Shown here: piece by piece, positions 6,213 through 8,158 of the stretch
Position numbering within the stretch: the stretch's first letter is position 1
Layout of the letters: every line of letters begins with the position of its first letter
Assembly: GCA_948919095.1 (NCBI GenBank)
Contig: CAQYCU010000005.1
Location: forward strand, 1 to 8,158
Direction of reading: 5' to 3'
Source of the DNA: an uncultured Clostridia bacterium
GTDB lineage: Bacteria; Bacillota; Clostridia; TANB77; CAG-508
DNA length: 8,158 nt
The notes under the pieces: generated by a model
Told to the model about the DNA's origin: nothing
The model's input: only the letters and a program-made list of their open reading frames with translations
Databases searched by the model: none
Program-made: the position numbers and the translations under genes

Positions 6213-6791
6213 TTGAATTTAGAAGGCATAAATGTTGGATTTGCGATGACTGGATCATTTTGTACCTTTTCAAAAACAATTACAAAAATTAAAGAACTTG
6301 TAAAAAAGGGCGCAAATGTTATACCAATTATGTCATTTAATGCATATAATTTAGATACCAAGTTTGGGAATGCTAATGATTTTATAAAAGAAATTGAGAA
6401 CATAACTAATAATAAAATAATCCATACAATTCAAGAAGCAGAGCCAATTGGTCCTAAAAAGATGACTGATATTATGTGTATTGCTCCTGCTTCTGGCAAT
6501 ACTATGGCTAAGCTTACTAATGGAATTATTGATACACCTGTAACTATGGCAGTTAAATCACATCTTAGAAATAATAGACCTGTTGTAGTTGCTATATCTA
6601 CAAATGATGCCTTAGCTGGAAGTGCTAAAAATATTGGTGATTTGCTTAATAGAAAAAATTACTATTTTGTTCCTTTTAGGCAGGATAATCCCATTACTAA
6701 ACCACGTTCAATTGTATTCGACCCAGAATACTTGATTAAGACTATTGAGACTGCACTTGATAATGAGCAGATAGAGCCAATACTATTATAA
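6213..6791 (+). CDS. dpaB: Dipicolinate synthase subunit B (SpoVFB)
   Basis: DpaB is the flavoprotein-like subunit that, with DpaA, oxidises the dihydrodipicolinate-pathway intermediate to dipicolinic acid in the mother cell; dipicolinate then fills the spore core. The 192-residue protein has the usual family length and runs collinear with Bacillus SpoVFB: VGFAMTGSFCTF (8-19, nucleotide-binding loop), GANVIPIMSFNAY (33-45), AEPIGPKKMTD (76-86), IAPASGNTMAKLTNGIIDTPVTMA (90-113), SHLRNNRPVVVAISTNDAL (116-134) and YYFVPFRQDNPITKP (150-164). The first codon is TTG. In Bacillus dpaA and dpaB are adjacent in one operon; here the gene upstream is a recombinase and a terminator follows, so dpaB stands alone. 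Its own sigma-K-like promoter candidate (6114-6140) would allow expression independent of the recombinase. Confidence 0.93.
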   Translation: MNLEGINVGFAMTGSFCTFSKTITKIKELVKKGANVIPIMSFNAYNLDTKFGNANDFIKEIENITNNKIIHTIQEAEPIGPKKMTDIMCIAPASGNTMAKLTNGIIDTPVTMAVKSHLRNNRPVVVAISTNDALAGSAKNIGDLLNRKNYYFVPFRQDNPITKPRSIVFDPEYLIKTIETALDNEQIEPILL

Positions 6792-6869
6792 TTGATTTTA
6801 AATGGTCTGTAAAAAAACATTTTACCATACTAAAGAATTTATATTAAGAAATGAATTTACAAAAGAATA

Positions 6870-6893
6870 AAAATCCCCTAGCTAGGGGATTTT
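6870..6893. terminator. Bidirectional intrinsic terminator between dpaB and the sortase gene
   Basis: This is a perfect 24-base palindrome: AAAATCCCCTAG followed directly by its own complement. Each strand ends the stem with TTTT. It lies 78 bases after the dpaB stop and 25 bases after the stop of the convergent sortase gene, so it can serve both. Confidence 0.88.
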
Positions 6894-6918
6894 ATATCTG
6901 TATATAAGGAGATGACCT

Positions 6919-7695
6919 TTAACTTCTTTTCGCAATCACAATTAACCTTCCATTTTCTTGTGAATATTCGCAGGTAATTAATGTCAATAATTGCTCGCCA
7001 TATTGTACATTTTCTCCAGTATCATATAACTGTATTTTTTTGCAATTTGATATATATTCATTATACTTATTTTCATCTTCAAAATTATTGTACTGGTAAT
7101 ATCTAAATACATTTTGCTCATATTCATAAAATACTTTTGAATTAAATACACTTACTATTTTATATTCAGTTTCTTGTTCATCTGTAAAAATTTTAATGGT
7201 TGGATGCTCTTGATAATATTTTTTATCCTTATATTTTAGTAAATTATTAAACATTTGCTCATCTCTCATATTGTGTCCATATATTATGACATTAGAGTTA
7301 TTTTCTAATAAATTCGCCTCTTGTTTCATAAATATAGATCCATAACTACTTTTTTCTTTTTTATAATTATGTGTTAAGTAATAATCATTGTCGCTTGTTT
7401 GTAGTAATGGATAGTTTACTGTCGTTCCTTCTATTCGTATCCAGCCTTTTACATCTTCATTTATTTGTTGTAATTCTTTTATTTTTTCTATAAATTTGTC
7501 ATTTATATTTGCTAATTCTGTTGTTGTTTCGTCTGGTTCTATAACCATGCTTTCATATAATTCTAAATACATGTTTTCGTTTTTCTTAGCGTTATATTTA
7601 ACTATTATTAAATAGATTATACATATTATAAATACTAATGTTAAAATTATGCTTATAACTTTTTTAACTTTATTTTTACTTTTTTCGCCCTTCAT
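6919..7695 (-). CDS. srtB: Class B sortase
   Basis: This membrane-bound transpeptidase cleaves a C-terminal sorting signal between Thr and Gly and joins the protein to the cell wall. It has 258 residues: a basic N-terminus (KGEKSKNKVKK), one membrane segment (about 13-32), a linker, and an extracellular sortase domain from about 75. Catalytic residues seen are His141 (IIYGHNM), Cys242 (LLTLITCEY) and Arg250 (NGRLIVIAKR). The WIRIEGTTVNYPLLQTSDNDYYLTHNY segment (85-111) and the long insert before the Cys strand are typical of class B enzymes. The ATG at 7695 follows AAAAGGA with about 11-base spacing, overlapping the stop of the upstream surface-protein gene; the two open frames are 16 bases apart and should be co-transcribed. 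That neighbour, ending in EPKTG, is the likely substrate. No haem-uptake (isd-type) genes are visible. Confidence 0.93.
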   Translation of the reverse strand: MKGEKSKNKVKKVISIILTLVFIICIIYLIIVKYNAKKNENMYLELYESMVIEPDETTTELANINDKFIEKIKELQQINEDVKGWIRIEGTTVNYPLLQTSDNDYYLTHNYKKEKSSYGSIFMKQEANLLENNSNVIIYGHNMRDEQMFNNLLKYKDKKYYQEHPTIKIFTDEQETEYKIVSVFNSKVFYEYEQNVFRYYQYNNFEDENKYNEYISNCKKIQLYDTGENVQYGEQLLTLITCEYSQENGRLIVIAKRS

Positions 7696-7711
7696 TCTCT
7701 AGCATTTCCTT

Positions 7712-8158
7712 TTATTTTTTAACTCTTAGTATTACTATTCCCATAAGTGATACTAATGCTATTATTGTTACAAGTCCTTCATAATTTTCTGTACCTGTTT
7801 TAGGTTCTTTATCTAAAGTTTTCATTGATTGGTTATTGTCTTTTTCAGTTGTAGGTTCATTTTGTGTTTCATTATTTTCTCCATTTGTTACATCGTTGGA
7901 TTGGTTTCCACTTCCGTTATTATCTTCTTCTGCTATTACATATACGCTAAAGTGATCTGTTTCAATAACTGCAAAATCTCCCTCAACTGTCATGTCATAT
8001 CTTACTTTTTCTCCAGTACTTGTTACTCTATATACAACTATTTTGGATGTGTCAAAATAACTTGGTATAGGAATACTAATTCTTACCTTGCCACTTGGTT
8101 GTATTGCGACACCGTTTGATTGTAATGTAATGTCATAAGCAAAATATTTTTCCCAATA
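7712..8158 (-). CDS. Cell-wall-anchored surface protein, C-terminal 148 residues (cut by right window edge)
   Basis: The frame is open to the right edge, so the true start lies outside the window; the in-frame ATG at 7993 is internal. Residues here: a beta-rich domain (about 6-76) with IQPSGKVRISIPIPSYFD, then VVYRVTSTGEKVRY and ETDHFSVYVIAEED, a pattern seen near the C-terminus of many large Firmicutes surface proteins (from memory). An Asn/Glu/Thr-rich spacer without cysteine follows (79-115), suited to crossing the wall. Then comes a sorting signal: EPKTG at 118-122, a hydrophobic stretch (about 128-144) and the basic tail RVKK. EPKTG departs from LPXTG at its first residue and resembles the PPKTG/SPKTG-type signals used by Clostridioides difficile class B sortase. 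The sortase gene follows directly. The role of the missing N-terminal part is unknown. Confidence 0.88.
   Translation of the reverse strand, partial: YWEKYFAYDITLQSNGVAIQPSGKVRISIPIPSYFDTSKIVVYRVTSTGEKVRYDMTVEGDFAVIETDHFSVYVIAEEDNNGSGNQSNDVTNGENNETQNEPTTEKDNNQSMKTLDKEPKTGTENYEGLVTIIALVSLMGIVILRVKK

Noticed and set aside
6912..6977. A 21-codon plus-strand frame starting with ATG right after AAGGAG
   Set aside because: The ribosome binding site touches the start codon with no spacing, the frame lies wholly antisense to the sortase gene, and the peptide shows no recognisable features.
7829..8119. A 96-codon plus-strand frame at the right end
   Set aside because: It is antisense to the surface-protein frame that stays open to the edge and carries a sorting signal; its content is low-complexity Cys/Tyr/Phe/Ile typical of a shadow frame.
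1..8158. CRISPR arrays, insertion sequences, tRNA or rRNA genes and prophage modules
   Set aside because: No regularly spaced repeats, transposase-like frames, cloverleaf-like segments or phage genes were seen; the only recombinase looks like a housekeeping Xer protein.

Overview
The window looks like chromosome from a very AT-rich, spore-forming, Gram-positive member of the Clostridia. The signs are low GC in genes and spacers, AAGGAG-type ribosome binding sites, a T-box leader in front of a tRNA synthetase gene, a class B sortase beside a sorting-signal protein, and a gene for dipicolinate (spore) synthesis. I see no insertion sequence, phage module, CRISPR array, rRNA or tRNA.

Left part (1-2615, minus strand): a probable cell-envelope polysaccharide modification cluster. 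In transcription order it has a small membrane-anchored protein resembling DUF4358 (2615-2043), an MBOAT O-acyltransferase of the AlgI/DltB type (1942-551) and the N-terminal 177 residues of a DHHW/AlgX-like protein that runs off the left edge (532-1). The last two are 18 bases apart and clearly form an operon. The likely theme is acyl-group transfer across the membrane onto a surface polymer.

Middle (2698-4800, minus strand): aspS, encoding aspartyl-tRNA synthetase, is preceded by a near-consensus promoter and a complete T-box leader with Stem I, T-box motif and intrinsic terminator. Read by eye, the specifier codon is AAC (Asn), overlapping GAA (Glu), and not an Asp codon. The enzyme carries motif-2 wording typical of the alphaproteobacterial type of AspRS. 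Together these suggest a link to tRNA-dependent asparagine synthesis.

The 4444-5106 spacer also holds, beyond the T-box, a GC-richer island (4848-4957) packed with competing inverted repeats of unknown role.

Right of the divergence (5107-6791, plus strand): an intact Xer-type tyrosine recombinase, then dpaB (spoVFB), the flavoprotein subunit of dipicolinate synthase. Its usual partner dpaA is not adjacent. dpaB has its own sigma-K-like promoter candidate, an unusual two-part hairpin in its leader, and a TTG start.

Right end (6870-8158): a perfect palindromic terminator separates dpaB from a convergent minus-strand pair. This pair is the C-terminal end of a secreted surface protein with an EPKTG sorting signal (enters from the right edge) and, 16 bases downstream, a class B sortase that is its natural candidate anchoring enzyme.
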